From Candidatus Scatosoma pullicola (GTDB lineage: Bacteria > Bacillota > Clostridia > Christensenellales > Borkfalkiaceae), in assembly GCA_018712725.1 (NCBI GenBank), contig DVGN01000004.1:1-33184 (forward strand): 33,184 nt of DNA. Direction: 5' to 3'. Position 1 is the first letter of the stretch; every line of letters starts with the position of its first letter. The position numbers were made by a program, and so were the translations under genes. Below the pieces are notes generated by a model. It ran no database searches. It was given only the letters and a program-made list of their open reading frames with translations, and had not been told where the DNA came from. Shown one piece after another: positions 24,445 to 33,020 of this stretch.

Positions 24445-24971
24445 ATGCAGCACAAATGTAAAGTCACGGTCATCGACAAAAGACTCTTCCCCGATTTACA
24501 GGAAAAATATCTCGCCGATCCCAGATCCGGCGTCTGTCCCTTTTACGAGATCGGTCAGGAATTTGTGTTCGAACGCTACGGCGGCAGGGACGATTTCTGG
24601 CGGGAGGGAAACGGGACCCAATGCGCCAAGCCTGGGACTGCATCAGCCGCTATATCTATACGGCACTGCAAGGGGGCGCAATCATGCGCGGATGGACAAA
24701 CGACGAACGCATCATGATCGCCTGCTGCAACGACGGCACTCGCCCCGTCGTATTCCGCATCGAGCGCATCGACTACAAAGCCGTGTACTGCGCGGGCGGA
24801 GAATCGGAAAAACGGGCGTTCGCGGCGGCGCTCGCCGAAAGAGAAGAGGTTAAAACGACCTCCTTCGACGGGCGCGGATTTCTCGAAGTCGTCCTGGAAA
24901 GAGATCTTTCCGACAAGGAGATCGAAGCCGCGGCTTCGTCGTTCGGCCTGACGGTGGAACGGATCGACTGA
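24445..24971 (+). pseudogene. TIGR04076-like protein, broken by a 1-nt frameshift near 24628-24632
   Basis: Two overlapping frames form one family protein. Frame 1 (from ATG 24445, ribosome binding site GAGG) gives K-C-K-V-T-V-I-D, G-V-C-P-F-Y-E-I-G-Q-E-F-V-F-E and ends in N-G-T-Q-C-A. The rest continues in the frame of ATG 24621 as A-W-D-C-I-S-R-Y-I-Y-T-A-L-Q-G-G and W-T-N-D-E-R-I-M-I-A-C-C-N-D-G-T-R-P-V-V-F, the conserved C-terminal half. One base missing between 24628 and 24632 (for example AAGGCC read as AAGCC) explains it. A tail after about 24771 extends past the usual family end. Could be a real pseudogene, an assembly error or recoding; function of the family is unknown. Confidence 0.75.
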
Positions 24972-25000
24972 ACCGCCGAAAAGCGCGAATGATTTGATAC

Positions 25001-25113
25001 TATGTCAGACAAAATAATTATGCGTGACATAATTACCTGAAACGGAATACCGTATCGCGCGGATATACTCAAAAAAAACGACAGACATAGTACGCGTTGA
25101 AACGACAGACATA
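25001..25113. repeat. Cluster of TATGTC(T/A)G motifs, possible mobile-element relic
   Basis: TATGTCAGAC (25001-25010) on the plus strand, a palindrome TAATTATG-CGTGA-CATAATTA (25015-25035), and two copies of CGACAGACATA (25079-25089 and 25103-25113), which is TATGTCTGTCG on the other strand, 24 bp apart. The same core is present at 19736-19814. No transposase is present. The surrounding gap (24972-25197) contains nothing else recognisable. Confidence 0.55.
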
Positions 25114-25197
25114 ATACCTTGCGGCAGGTCGGAATGGCATAAACGGAAGCGCCCGAAAATAAGATAGATAAAGGAATCTTTTTTCGAGGTGAATCCT

Positions 25198-25950
25198 TTG
25201 AAACGTACCACAACTGCTCGCAGGAAAATTTCCGGAGAGACAAAACTCAACATCGCCACCAACTGCGCGCTCGCGCTGCTCGTCCTTTCCGTCGGCTTCG
25301 TCTGTCTCTTTCCCGTCCGGGGAAGCGAGACGGTGGGCGCGGGCGGGGAAGAGGGGGTATACAGGCGGGCGGAGGGCGTCACGGACGGCGTGTCCCTGAT
25401 GTTCAACGTCTATTGGGGGACGGAGGAGGTCTACCGCATTCTCGACATTTTAGACGAGTACGGCGGCAAGGCGACCTTTTTCGTCGGCGGCTGCTGGGCG
25501 GACGACAACGTCGCCTGTCTGAAAGAAATTCTCTCCCGCGGCCACGAGCTGGGCAATCACGGCTATTTCCACAAGGACCACGCCTCCCTTTCGGAAGGGG
25601 AAAACAAGGAGGAAATCTCCCTGTGCAACCGCTTCGTCAAACTGACGACGGGCGCGGATATGACCCTGTTCGCGCCCCCGTCGGGGGCATACGGAAAGGA
25701 GACGCTCGCCGTGTGCGAATCGCTGGGCATGAAGACTATCCTCTGGTCGCGGGACACGATCGACTGGCGGGACAAAAACGCCTCTCTCGTCTACACCCGC
25801 GCCACGAAGGACATCGAAGGGGGCGAATTCGTACTCATGCACCCCATGGAAGCGACGGCGGACGCGCTCGGCGACATACTTACCTATTACAAAACGCATT
25901 CTCTCCGCGCGGTGACCGTGTCGGAGAATCTGCAGGACAACGGAGGATGA
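25198..25950 (+). CDS. Polysaccharide deacetylase-like (NodB fold) protein with altered catalytic motif
   Basis: A 250-aa membrane-anchored carbohydrate esterase family 4-type protein. Residues about 20-39 are a signal anchor after a basic N-terminus. The NodB fold follows: motif 1 reads L-M-F-N-V-Y-W-G (Asn70 where the catalytic Asp is expected), motif 2 N-H-G-Y-F-H keeps the zinc histidines (His121, His125), motif 3 is A-P-P-S-G, motif 4 is R-D-T-I-D-W, motif 5 is L-M-H-P. TTG 25198 is chosen because GAGGT ends 7 nt upstream; a GTG at 25189 lies inside that site. The gene precedes a coupled M16 peptidase, a common clostridial arrangement. Activity is doubtful. Confidence 0.85.
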   Translation: MKRTTTARRKISGETKLNIATNCALALLVLSVGFVCLFPVRGSETVGAGGEEGVYRRAEGVTDGVSLMFNVYWGTEEVYRILDILDEYGGKATFFVGGCWADDNVACLKEILSRGHELGNHGYFHKDHASLSEGENKEEISLCNRFVKLTTGADMTLFAPPSGAYGKETLAVCESLGMKTILWSRDTIDWRDKNASLVYTRATKDIEGGEFVLMHPMEATADALGDILTYYKTHSLRAVTVSENLQDNGG

Positions 25951-25954
25951 GAAA

Positions 25955-27193
25955 ATGGTTTACGAAAAGAGATACCCCAACGGGCTTCGGCTGGTGGTCA
26001 AGAGGATGGAAGGGCTTTTGTCGGTGACGATGGGCATACTCGTCGGCACCGGTTCGTCCGTCGAGACGGACAGCGAAGACGGCATTTCCCACTTCATCGA
26101 ACACATGCAGTTCAAGGGCACGAAAAAGCGCACCGCCTTTGAAATTTCCGACGCGTTCGACCGCATCGGCGCCCAGGTGAACGCCTTTACGGGAAAAGAC
26201 GTGACCTGCTATTATTCCAAATGCACGTCCGACCACACGGCGGAGGCGTTCGAGATCCTTTCCGATCTCTTTCTGGACAGCACCTTCCCGGAAGAGGAGA
26301 TGGAAAAGGAAAAAGGGGTGGTCTGCGAAGAGATCGCCATGACCGAAGACGCGCCGGACGAACTCTGTCTCGACCTGCTCTCTTCCGCCTATTACGGAAA
26401 CGATGGCTACGGCAGGAACATTCTCGGCCCCGCCTCCAACGTCAGAGGATTCACGCGGGAGGACATTTTCCGCTATAAGGCGGAGCGGTACTGCCCCGAA
26501 AACATCGTCATTTCCTTTGCGGGCGGCGTGGACATGCAGACGGCGGAAGCGCTGGTGGAAACCTGTTTCGGAAAACTGGAAAAGGGGAATTTCCGCCCCC
26601 GGGACAAGCAAATCAGAACCTGCGGGCTCTCCCTCATCAAAACCAAGCCCATCGAACAGGTGCACATCGCCATCGGCTATCCCTCTCTCCCGCGCGAACA
26701 CGAACTTTCCGACGCCCTGCAGACGGCAAACAGCGTCTTAGGCGGCAGCATGAGTTCCCGTCTCTTCCAGGAAGTGCGCGAAAAGATGGGGCTCGCCTAT
26801 TCCGTCTATTCTTATCTCTCCGCCTTTCAGGAATGCGGCTCTCTCGTCATCTACGCGGGGGTGAATCCCGCCAACGCGGACAAGGCATACGGGGCGATCG
26901 GCAAAGTGGTCGCCGACATGAAAAAAGAGGGGATCGGCAGGGACGAATTTCTGCGGGGCAGGGAACAGATGAAATCCGCCATGCTCTTCTCGCAGGAAAG
27001 CACGCCTTCGCAGATGCTGCTGTACGGAAAACACATGCTGTTCAACGACGCTCTCTTCGATTTCGAAGGCAAGCTGGACGCGATCAATTCCATTTCCGAA
27101 GACATGGTGCGGGAGGCGATTTCCCTCACCTTCCCGGAGGAGGGCAAGGCGGTCGCCGCCGTCGGCAACATAGATAAGCCGTTTGCGCTGTGA
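25955..27193 (+). CDS. M16 family zinc metallopeptidase
   Basis: A 412-aa insulinase-type peptidase. The inverted zinc motif HxxEH is at His46-Phe-Ile-Glu49-His50, with the third ligand in the C-E-E-I segment near residue 125. The second half contains the L-F-Q-E-V-R-E-K-M-G-L-A-Y-S-V-Y motif of the non-catalytic M16 domain, so this is a full single-chain M16B-type protein. Substrate unknown; B. subtilis MlpA/YmxG-type relatives are the closest idea. GGAGG is placed 8 nt before ATG 25955 and overlaps the end of the deacetylase gene, so the two are co-transcribed. Confidence 0.95.
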   Translation: MVYEKRYPNGLRLVVKRMEGLLSVTMGILVGTGSSVETDSEDGISHFIEHMQFKGTKKRTAFEISDAFDRIGAQVNAFTGKDVTCYYSKCTSDHTAEAFEILSDLFLDSTFPEEEMEKEKGVVCEEIAMTEDAPDELCLDLLSSAYYGNDGYGRNILGPASNVRGFTREDIFRYKAERYCPENIVISFAGGVDMQTAEALVETCFGKLEKGNFRPRDKQIRTCGLSLIKTKPIEQVHIAIGYPSLPREHELSDALQTANSVLGGSMSSRLFQEVREKMGLAYSVYSYLSAFQECGSLVIYAGVNPANADKAYGAIGKVVADMKKEGIGRDEFLRGREQMKSAMLFSQESTPSQMLLYGKHMLFNDALFDFEGKLDAINSISEDMVREAISLTFPEEGKAVAAVGNIDKPFAL

Positions 27194-27194
27194 G

Positions 27195-27677
27195 ATGAAC
27201 AAAGAACTGCACCAGATCGCCTTCGGCCCCGTATACGACGAAAACAGCCGCCTGCTCATTCTCGGCAGTTTTCCCTCCGTCAGGAGCCGGGAGATTCAAT
27301 TCTATTACGGGAACAGGCAAAACCGCTTCTGGCGCACCGTGTGCGGCTTTTTCGGGGAGGACGTCCCGGAGACGACGGAGAGGAAAAAAGAATTTCTCTT
27401 CCGCCGCAAAATCGCGCTCTGGGACATGGTGACCGAATGCGAGATCAAAGGCTCTTCGGACGCGGACATCAGAAACGCGGCGCTCGCCGATCTCACCCCG
27501 ATTTTCCGCGCCGCGCCCATCCGGAAGATCCTGCTGAACGGCGCGCTGGCGTACAAGCTCTTCGTAAGCAAGTACGAAAATACGGAAATTCCCTATTTCA
27601 GAATGCCCTCCACCAGCCCCGCCAATCCCCGTTTCGACAAATCCGCATGGGAGGAACAGCTTCGTGACTTACTCTGA
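27195..27677 (+). CDS. DNA-deoxyinosine glycosylase (uracil-DNA glycosylase superfamily)
   Basis: A 160-aa UDG-superfamily enzyme of the deoxyinosine glycosylase type, which removes hypoxanthine (deaminated adenine) from DNA. Motif 1 is L-I-L-G-S-F-P-S-V-R-S (about residues 18-28), followed by Y-Y-G-N-R-Q-N-R-F-W, and the late motif is S-T-S-P-A-N (about 143-148). Length is right for the family. ATG 27195 begins 1 nt after the M16 stop with no clear ribosome binding site, so it depends on coupling. It overlaps the following AlkD-like gene by 14 bp. Confidence 0.88.
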   Translation: MNKELHQIAFGPVYDENSRLLILGSFPSVRSREIQFYYGNRQNRFWRTVCGFFGEDVPETTERKKEFLFRRKIALWDMVTECEIKGSSDADIRNAALADLTPIFRAAPIRKILLNGALAYKLFVSKYENTEIPYFRMPSTSPANPRFDKSAWEEQLRDLL

Positions 27678-28341
27678 ATTTTTAAGCGTTCTCGAACCTT
27701 ATCGGGACGGGCAGTTCGCCGCCTTTCAGAAAAAGATCATCCGCCCGCCCAAAGCCGACTTTCTCGGCGTCCGCACGCCGGACATGCGCAAAATCGCCAA
27801 AAAACTGCAAGCCGATCTTTCGGATATCTTTTCCTTTCCGGACGAATATTACGAGACGACGTTTATCAAGCTCACGATCGTCTCCCTGCTCCCGTACGAA
27901 AAATTTGTCCTCTGGACGGAAAAATGTCTGCCTCTCATCGACAACTGGGCGCTGTGCGACTGTTTCAAGGCGGACTGCATCAAAAAGAACCGGGAGGACT
28001 TTCTCTCCCGCATGGAAGGGTATTTCGCGCGGGGCGGCGAATACGACGAACGCTTCGTCCTCGTCACCCTCCTTTCCTTTTACGCGGAGGAAAAATATCT
28101 CCCCGCCATAAAGGACTTTCTCTCCCGCGCGGATACGACGAGATATTACGTACATATGGCGGCCGCGTGGCTCACGGCGGAGATTCTCGTCAAATGTTAC
28201 GATAAGGGGGTGGAGCTGCTCGAAAGCGGCATTCTCGCCCCCGCAACGCACGACAAGGCGATCCAGAAGGCGCGGGAAAGCTACCGCCTCACGCCGGAAC
28301 AAAAGGGATTTCTCAATTCCCTGAAAATAAAAACAAGATAA
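27664..28341 (+). CDS. AlkD-like DNA alkylation repair protein
   Basis: A 225-aa all-helical (HEAT-like repeat) protein of the AlkD/DNA alkylation repair family, which excises alkylated purines without base flipping. Typical segments: F-L-G-V-R-T-P-D-M-R-K-I-A-K (about residues 33-46) and the D-N-W-A-L-C-D motif at about 93-99 with Trp and Asp, the residues AlkD uses for catalysis. The start is GTG 27664, preceded by GGGAGG at about 10 nt and lying inside the preceding gene. Together with the deoxyinosine glycosylase it forms a small base-excision pair. Confidence 0.88.
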   Translation: MTYSEFLSVLEPYRDGQFAAFQKKIIRPPKADFLGVRTPDMRKIAKKLQADLSDIFSFPDEYYETTFIKLTIVSLLPYEKFVLWTEKCLPLIDNWALCDCFKADCIKKNREDFLSRMEGYFARGGEYDERFVLVTLLSFYAEEKYLPAIKDFLSRADTTRYYVHMAAAWLTAEILVKCYDKGVELLESGILAPATHDKAIQKARESYRLTPEQKGFLNSLKIKTR

Positions 28342-28353
28342 AGGCAGGAAAAA

Positions 28354-30546
28354 ATGGACATTTTACAGACGATTACCCGGGAATTCAACCTGACTCCCGC
28401 CCACGCGAAGAACATCCTTTCGCTGCTCGACGAGGGAAACACCGTTCCCTTCATCGCCCGTTACCGCAAGGAAATGACGGGCAGCTGTGACGACCAGGTC
28501 CTTCGTGAACTCGCCGACCGGCTGGAATACCTCCGCAATCTGGAAAAGCGCAAGGAGGAGATCGCCTCCGCCATCGAAGAACAGGGCAAGATGACGGACG
28601 AGATCCGGGACGCGCTCGAAAAGGCAGCCACGCTCACGGAGGCGGAGGACATCTACCGCCCGTATAAGCAAAAGCGCAAGACCCGCGCGTCCGTCGCCAT
28701 CGCGCGCGGATTGCAGCCGCTCGCGGACGCCATTTTCGCGCAGGACAAAACGCTCGACGTAAAGAAAGAGGCGGAGAAATACATAACCGAAGAGGTGCCT
28801 GCGGTCAAGGACGCGATCGACGGCGCCCGCGACATCATCGCCGAACGCATCTCGGACGACGCCGCGACCCGCAAAAAACTGCGCAATTTCTTCTTCAATC
28901 ACGGCGAAATCACCTCTTCTTACGTCAAGGGCAAGGAGGAAGAGGACAAAGCCAGGACGTACGAGATGTACAAAGCCCATTCCGAACCCGTCTCGGAGAT
29001 CAAGAGCCATCGCGTCCTCGCCTTAAACCGCGGCGAAAAAGAGGGCTTTCTCAAAGTGTCCGTCCTCTGCGACGAAGATTTTGCCAAACGCATTACGGCG
29101 GCGGCGTTTCTCAAAGACGGAGGGGAATCGACCGCGATCGTCAGAGAAGCGGCGGAGGACGCCTATACCCGCCTCATCGCCCCGTCCGTCGAAAGGGAGG
29201 TGCGCGCGCAGCTCTTCGACGAAGCCAGCGAACAGGCGATCAAGATGTTCGAACTCAACTTAAAGCCCCTTCTGATGCAGCCGCCCGTGAAAAACAAGGT
29301 CACGATGGGCTGGGATCCCGCCTTCCGCACGGGCTGCAAAATCTGCGTCGTGGACGGTACGGGAAAGGTACTCGACAAGACGGTCGTCTATCCCACGCCC
29401 CCGCAGAACAAGACGGAAGAGGCGAAAAAAATCCTCAAAGAACTCATCGCGAAATACGGCGTGGAGGTCATCTCCTGCGGCAACGGCACGGCGAGCAAGG
29501 AAAGCGAAATTTTCATCGCCGAACTCATCCGGGAAATCAAGGAAGAGACGGGCAGGGAAGTGGGGTACGTCATCGTCAACGAAGCGGGCGCCAGCGTCTA
29601 TTCCGCCTCTCCGCTCGGCGCCGAAGAATTTCCCGATTACGACGTCACGGCGAGAAGCGCCGTGTCCATCGCCCGCCGCTTGCAAGATCCGCTCGCCGAA
29701 CTCATCAAAATCGACCCCAAGTCGATCGGCGTGGGGCAGTACCAGCACGACATGAACGAAAAGCGGCTGGACAGCGCCCTTTCCGGCGTACTCGAAGACT
29801 GCGTCAACAGCGTGGGCGTCGATCTCAACACCGCCAGCGTCTCCCTGCTCCGCTATATCGCGGGTCTGAACGCCGCCGTCGCGAAAAACATCGTCGCCTA
29901 CCGCGAAGAAAACGGCAAATTCACCTCCCGCAAACAGCTCCTCAAAGTCCCCAAACTGGGCGAAAAGGCGTACACGCAGTGCGCGGGCTTCCTGCGCATC
30001 GACGGGGGCGAAAACATCCTCGACAACACGGCGGTGCATCCCGAATCGTACGCCAAGGCGGAAAAACTCCTTTCCCTGTTTTCCTACACCAAAGAGGACG
30101 TGCGCGCCCGCCGCATTTCCGACCTCAGGGAGCGCCTCAAAGCATACGGAACGGACAAGGCGGCAAAGGAGACCGATCTCGACAAGGCGACCCTTTCGGA
30201 CATCGTCACCGAACTCATGAAGCCGGGCAGGGACATCCGCGAAGCGCTCCCCGCGCCCATGCTCCGGAAGGACATCCTGGGCATCGAAGATCTGAAACCG
30301 GGCATGGAACTCATGGGAACGGTGCGCAACGTCGTGGATTTCGGCGCGTTCATCGACATCGGCGTGCATCAGGACGGGCTCGTGCATATCTCGGAAATCA
30401 CGGACGACAGGTATATCCGCCATCCGTCCGAAGCGCTCACGGTGGGGCAGGTCGTCAAAGTGACGGTGAAAGACGTCGACCTGAAGCGCAACCGCATCGC
30501 CCTCACGATGAAAAAGAAACGGGAAAAATCGGGAAAAACCACTTGA
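28354..30546 (+). CDS. tex: Tex family RNA-binding transcription accessory protein
   Basis: A 730-aa protein of the Tex/YhgF family. In order: N-terminal helical domain (F-N-L-T-P, then the V-P-F-I-A-R-Y-R-K-E motif), YqgF-like RNase H fold (about 320-455) with D-P-A-F-R-T-G-C, helix-hairpin-helix domain (about 490-560) with V-G-V-D-L-N-T-A-S and a C-terminal S1 RNA-binding domain (about 648-722) with D-F-G-A-F-I-D-I-G-V. Tex affects transcription and RNA fate; its exact bacterial role is unsettled. Length is typical. Its TGA overlaps the next promoter's -35. Confidence 0.96.
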   Translation: MDILQTITREFNLTPAHAKNILSLLDEGNTVPFIARYRKEMTGSCDDQVLRELADRLEYLRNLEKRKEEIASAIEEQGKMTDEIRDALEKAATLTEAEDIYRPYKQKRKTRASVAIARGLQPLADAIFAQDKTLDVKKEAEKYITEEVPAVKDAIDGARDIIAERISDDAATRKKLRNFFFNHGEITSSYVKGKEEEDKARTYEMYKAHSEPVSEIKSHRVLALNRGEKEGFLKVSVLCDEDFAKRITAAAFLKDGGESTAIVREAAEDAYTRLIAPSVEREVRAQLFDEASEQAIKMFELNLKPLLMQPPVKNKVTMGWDPAFRTGCKICVVDGTGKVLDKTVVYPTPPQNKTEEAKKILKELIAKYGVEVISCGNGTASKESEIFIAELIREIKEETGREVGYVIVNEAGASVYSASPLGAEEFPDYDVTARSAVSIARRLQDPLAELIKIDPKSIGVGQYQHDMNEKRLDSALSGVLEDCVNSVGVDLNTASVSLLRYIAGLNAAVAKNIVAYREENGKFTSRKQLLKVPKLGEKAYTQCAGFLRIDGGENILDNTAVHPESYAKAEKLLSLFSYTKEDVRARRISDLRERLKAYGTDKAAKETDLDKATLSDIVTELMKPGRDIREALPAPMLRKDILGIEDLKPGMELMGTVRNVVDFGAFIDIGVHQDGLVHISEITDDRYIRHPSEALTVGQVVKVTVKDVDLKRNRIALTMKKKREKSGKTT

Positions 30547-30571
30547 CTTTTCCGCGCGCATATATTACAAT
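30543..30571 (+). promoter_or_regulatory. Promoter of acpP
   Basis: TTGACT (30543-30548), overlapping the tex stop, 17-bp spacer, TACAAT (30566-30571). Confidence 0.7.
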
Positions 30572-30619
30572 AAAGTCATAAAAATTTATTACACTCTGAA
30601 AGATCCGGAGGAAACCATC

Positions 30620-30847
30620 ATGTTGGAAAAAGTACAGGCAATGCTCGCGGACGCGCTCGGCGTCTCCGCGGATAAAATCACTCCCGACGCGCGCATCATC
30701 GAAGATCTCGGCGCCGACTCTCTCGACGTCGTCGAACTTTTAAGCCGTCTCGAAGACGAATACGGAATCACTATTCCCGAAGACGATGTGGAAAATCTCA
30801 AAACGGTCGGGGATATCGTCACCGAACTCGAAAAGATTTCCAAATAA
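30620..30847 (+). CDS. acpP: Acyl carrier protein
   Basis: A 75-aa acidic four-helix protein. Ser34 in G-A-D-S-L-D is the phosphopantetheine attachment site, and L-E-D-E-Y and I-P-E-D-D complete the ACP signature. It carries acyl intermediates in fatty acid synthesis. AGGAGG-like CGGAGG lies upstream of ATG 30620. It stands alone, away from other fatty-acid genes in this window. Confidence 0.96.
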   Translation: MLEKVQAMLADALGVSADKITPDARIIEDLGADSLDVVELLSRLEDEYGITIPEDDVENLKTVGDIVTELEKISK

Positions 30848-30910
30848 ATCGTTTTGCCGACGTTTTCGCGATAAGAAAAGGGGAAATGGTCAGATGGGAA
30901 TCATGTTTGG

Positions 30911-31219
30911 TTGTTCATAACCGGGCTTTGTCTGTTTTGCATATGCTGGGCAGTTCTGTTTTTGACCGCTCTGTCCGATGCGAAAAAGAGAAATATACCC
31001 GGTTATACCCTCAAATTGTTTCTGCTTTGGGAATATTTTGTATGGGATTATCTTTGGTTGGCCCAAAGGCGGCCGATTCCGGCGCCAAATTCCCAAGCCG
31101 AAAAAGCAAATGAGGAAAAGGACAGAAAAACCTTCCGGTCCATCCGCATATTTTATTTCCTTGCCATTGCCTCTTTTCTGCTGGCGGCGTTGGCGCTTAT
31201 CTTTCACGATCTCGGCTGA
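30911..31219 (+). CDS. Small two-helix membrane protein, unknown
   Basis: A 102-aa protein with one hydrophobic segment at residues about 3-23, a basic and polar middle (including a K/E-rich stretch) and a second segment at about 80-98. The only in-frame start after a stop at 30872 is TTG 30911, with no good ribosome binding site, which lowers confidence. The overlapping frame from ATG 30886 has GGGG upstream but gives no protein-like pattern. It is followed by a strong terminator, as a real gene would be. Composition is AT-richer than neighbours. No family recognised. Confidence 0.5.
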   Translation: MFITGLCLFCICWAVLFLTALSDAKKRNIPGYTLKLFLLWEYFVWDYLWLAQRRPIPAPNSQAEKANEEKDRKTFRSIRIFYFLAIASFLLAALALIFHDLG

Positions 31220-31234
31220 TCGACGGAGCCGGAC

Positions 31235-31258
31235 GGGCGGAATTTTCCGCCCTTTTTT
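31235..31258 (+). terminator. Strong intrinsic terminator
   Basis: GGGCGGAA (31235-31242) and TTCCGCCC (31245-31252) with a TT loop, followed by six T. Confidence 0.9.
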
Positions 31259-31309
31259 CGTTCGCGCAAAAGAAAGGCGGAAAACATGCTTTTTTCCCGG
31301 CGGAAACGT

Positions 31310-31338
31310 TTGCCATTGCGCCCCGGATATGGTATAAT
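31310..31338 (+). promoter_or_regulatory. Promoter of the ABC-F gene
   Basis: TTGCCA (31310-31315), 17-bp spacer, TATAAT (31333-31338). Confidence 0.75.
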
Positions 31339-31381
31339 CTTCAAGGCAATCAAAAAGATAGTCAGAAATTAGAGGTGTCGG

Positions 31382-32959
31382 ATGTTACAGGTATCGGGCG
31401 TCAGCCTGCAATACGGCAGCAAAAAGCTGTTCGAAGATGTCAATCTTAAATTCACGAAAGGCAACTGCTACGGGATCATCGGCGCAAACGGCGCGGGAAA
31501 ATCCACCTTTCTCAAAGTGCTTTCGGGCGAAATCGAGCCGCAGAAGGGCTATGTCACGCTGGACAAAAACGAGCGCATGTCCGTCCTGCAGCAAAACCAG
31601 AACATGTACGACGACGAGACGGTGCTGCGCACCGTCATGCTCGGCTACAAACATCTCGTGGAGGTCATGGACGAAAAGGACGCCCTGTACGCCAATCCCG
31701 ATTTTTCGGAAGAGGACGGCATCCGGGCGGCGGAACTCGAAAGCGAATTCGCGGAGATGAACGGCTACGACGCCGAATTTCAGGCTCAGCAGCTCCTCAA
31801 CGCGTTGGAGATCCCCGAAGAGCTGCACTATGCGCCCATGTCCGGGCTGGACGCCAAGCAAAAGGTGCGCGTCCTTCTGGCGCAGGCGCTGTTCGGCAAT
31901 CCCGACGTCCTGCTCCTCGACGAGCCGACCAACAATCTGGACATCAAGACGGTGCGCTGGCTGGAAAACTATCTGATGGATTTTGAAAACACCATCATCA
32001 TCGTCTCCCACAACCGCCATTTCCTCAACAAGGTCTGCACCAACATCTGCGACGTCGATTTCGGCAAAATCAACATGTACGTCGGCAACTACGACTTCTG
32101 GTATCAGACGAGTCAGCTGCTCGCCCGCCAACAGAAAGAACAGAACAAGAAGGCGGAACAACGCGCCAAGGAGTTGCAGGAATTCATCGCCCGCTTTGCC
32201 GCCAACGCCTCCAAATCCCGGCAGGCGACGTCGCGTAAAAAGGAACTCGAAAAACTCACCATCAACGATTTCAAACCCTCTTTGCGCAAGTATCCCTATA
32301 TCGATTTCAAATTCGAAAAGGAGATCGGCAACGACATCCTGATGGTGGAGGGGCTGACCAAAAAGGGATATTTCGAAAACGTCTCCTTCACCGTGCAGAA
32401 AGGGGAAAAGATCGGTATCGTCTCGGACAAGAGTACGACGATCACCATGCTCTACGACATCCTGACGGGCAAAGAACAGCCGGACGCGGGCACGGTAAAA
32501 TGGGGCAAAACCATTTCCGTCTCCTACTTCCCGCAGAACAACAACGAATTTTTCGAAAACTGCGACCTCAATCTCGTCGAATGGCTCTCCCAATTCTCCT
32601 CCGATCACTATGAAGAGTATCTCCGCGGCTGGCTGGGAAGAATGCTCTTTTCGGGCGAAGAGGCGCTAAAAAAGGCAAAGGTGCTTTCGGGGGGAGAAAA
32701 GGTGCGCTGCATGCTCGCCAAAATGATGCTCGAAGGCAGCAATTTCCTCATCTTCGACGAGCCGACCAACCATCTCGACCTCGAATCGATCACCGCCCTC
32801 AACAACGGTCTGAGCAACTACCGCGGCTGTATGCTCCTCACTTCGCACGACCAGGAACTCATGAATACCGTCGCCAACCGCATCATCGAAATAGAGGACA
32901 CAAAAGTCTACGACCGCCCCGTCTCCTACGACGAGTACGTCGACGAAATCAGTCAATAA
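31382..32959 (+). CDS. ABC-F family ATP-binding protein (YkpA/YbiT type)
   Basis: A 525-aa protein with two ATP-binding domains and no membrane segments, as in ABC-F ribosome-associated ATPases. NBD1: Walker A G-A-N-G-A-G-K-S-T (34-42), signature replaced by S-G-L-D-A-K-Q (154-160), Walker B L-L-L-D-E-P-T-N-N-L-D. A charged linker (about 240-300) follows. NBD2: Walker A degenerate, reading S-D-K-S-T-T-I-T with Ile354 at the lysine position; signature L-S-G-G-E-K intact (435-440); Walker B I-F-D-E-P-T-N-H-L-D. So one ATP site looks intact and the other degenerate. AGAGGTG precedes ATG 31382. Confidence 0.94.
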   Translation: MLQVSGVSLQYGSKKLFEDVNLKFTKGNCYGIIGANGAGKSTFLKVLSGEIEPQKGYVTLDKNERMSVLQQNQNMYDDETVLRTVMLGYKHLVEVMDEKDALYANPDFSEEDGIRAAELESEFAEMNGYDAEFQAQQLLNALEIPEELHYAPMSGLDAKQKVRVLLAQALFGNPDVLLLDEPTNNLDIKTVRWLENYLMDFENTIIIVSHNRHFLNKVCTNICDVDFGKINMYVGNYDFWYQTSQLLARQQKEQNKKAEQRAKELQEFIARFAANASKSRQATSRKKELEKLTINDFKPSLRKYPYIDFKFEKEIGNDILMVEGLTKKGYFENVSFTVQKGEKIGIVSDKSTTITMLYDILTGKEQPDAGTVKWGKTISVSYFPQNNNEFFENCDLNLVEWLSQFSSDHYEEYLRGWLGRMLFSGEEALKKAKVLSGGEKVRCMLAKMMLEGSNFLIFDEPTNHLDLESITALNNGLSNYRGCMLLTSHDQELMNTVANRIIEIEDTKVYDRPVSYDEYVDEISQ

Positions 32960-32978
32960 AGGGTATCCGCCCGCAGTT

Positions 32979-33020
32979 TCCGCAAAGAACGGCAGCGTCC
33001 TTTGCGGATTTTGTTTATTT
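32979..33020 (+). terminator. Intrinsic terminator after the ABC-F gene
   Basis: TCCGCAAAG (32979-32987) and CTTTGCGGA (33000-33008) with a 12-nt loop, followed by TTTTGTTTATTTT. Confidence 0.8.

Noticed and set aside
22459-24453. 664-codon minus-strand open frame opposite mutS2
   Set aside because: It mirrors the codon bias of mutS2; no promoter, ribosome binding site or domain motif is visible.
30886-31113. 75-codon frame starting at ATG 30886 with GGGG upstream
   Set aside because: It overlaps the two-helix membrane protein in another frame and lacks a coherent pattern; kept as an alternative only because its ribosome binding site is better.
31382-32959. Degenerate Walker A in NBD2 and altered signature in NBD1 of the ABC-F protein
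   Set aside because: B. subtilis YkpA, as I recall it, also lacks the lysine in Walker A of NBD2, and YbiT has an altered first signature. The asymmetry appears to be a subfamily trait.
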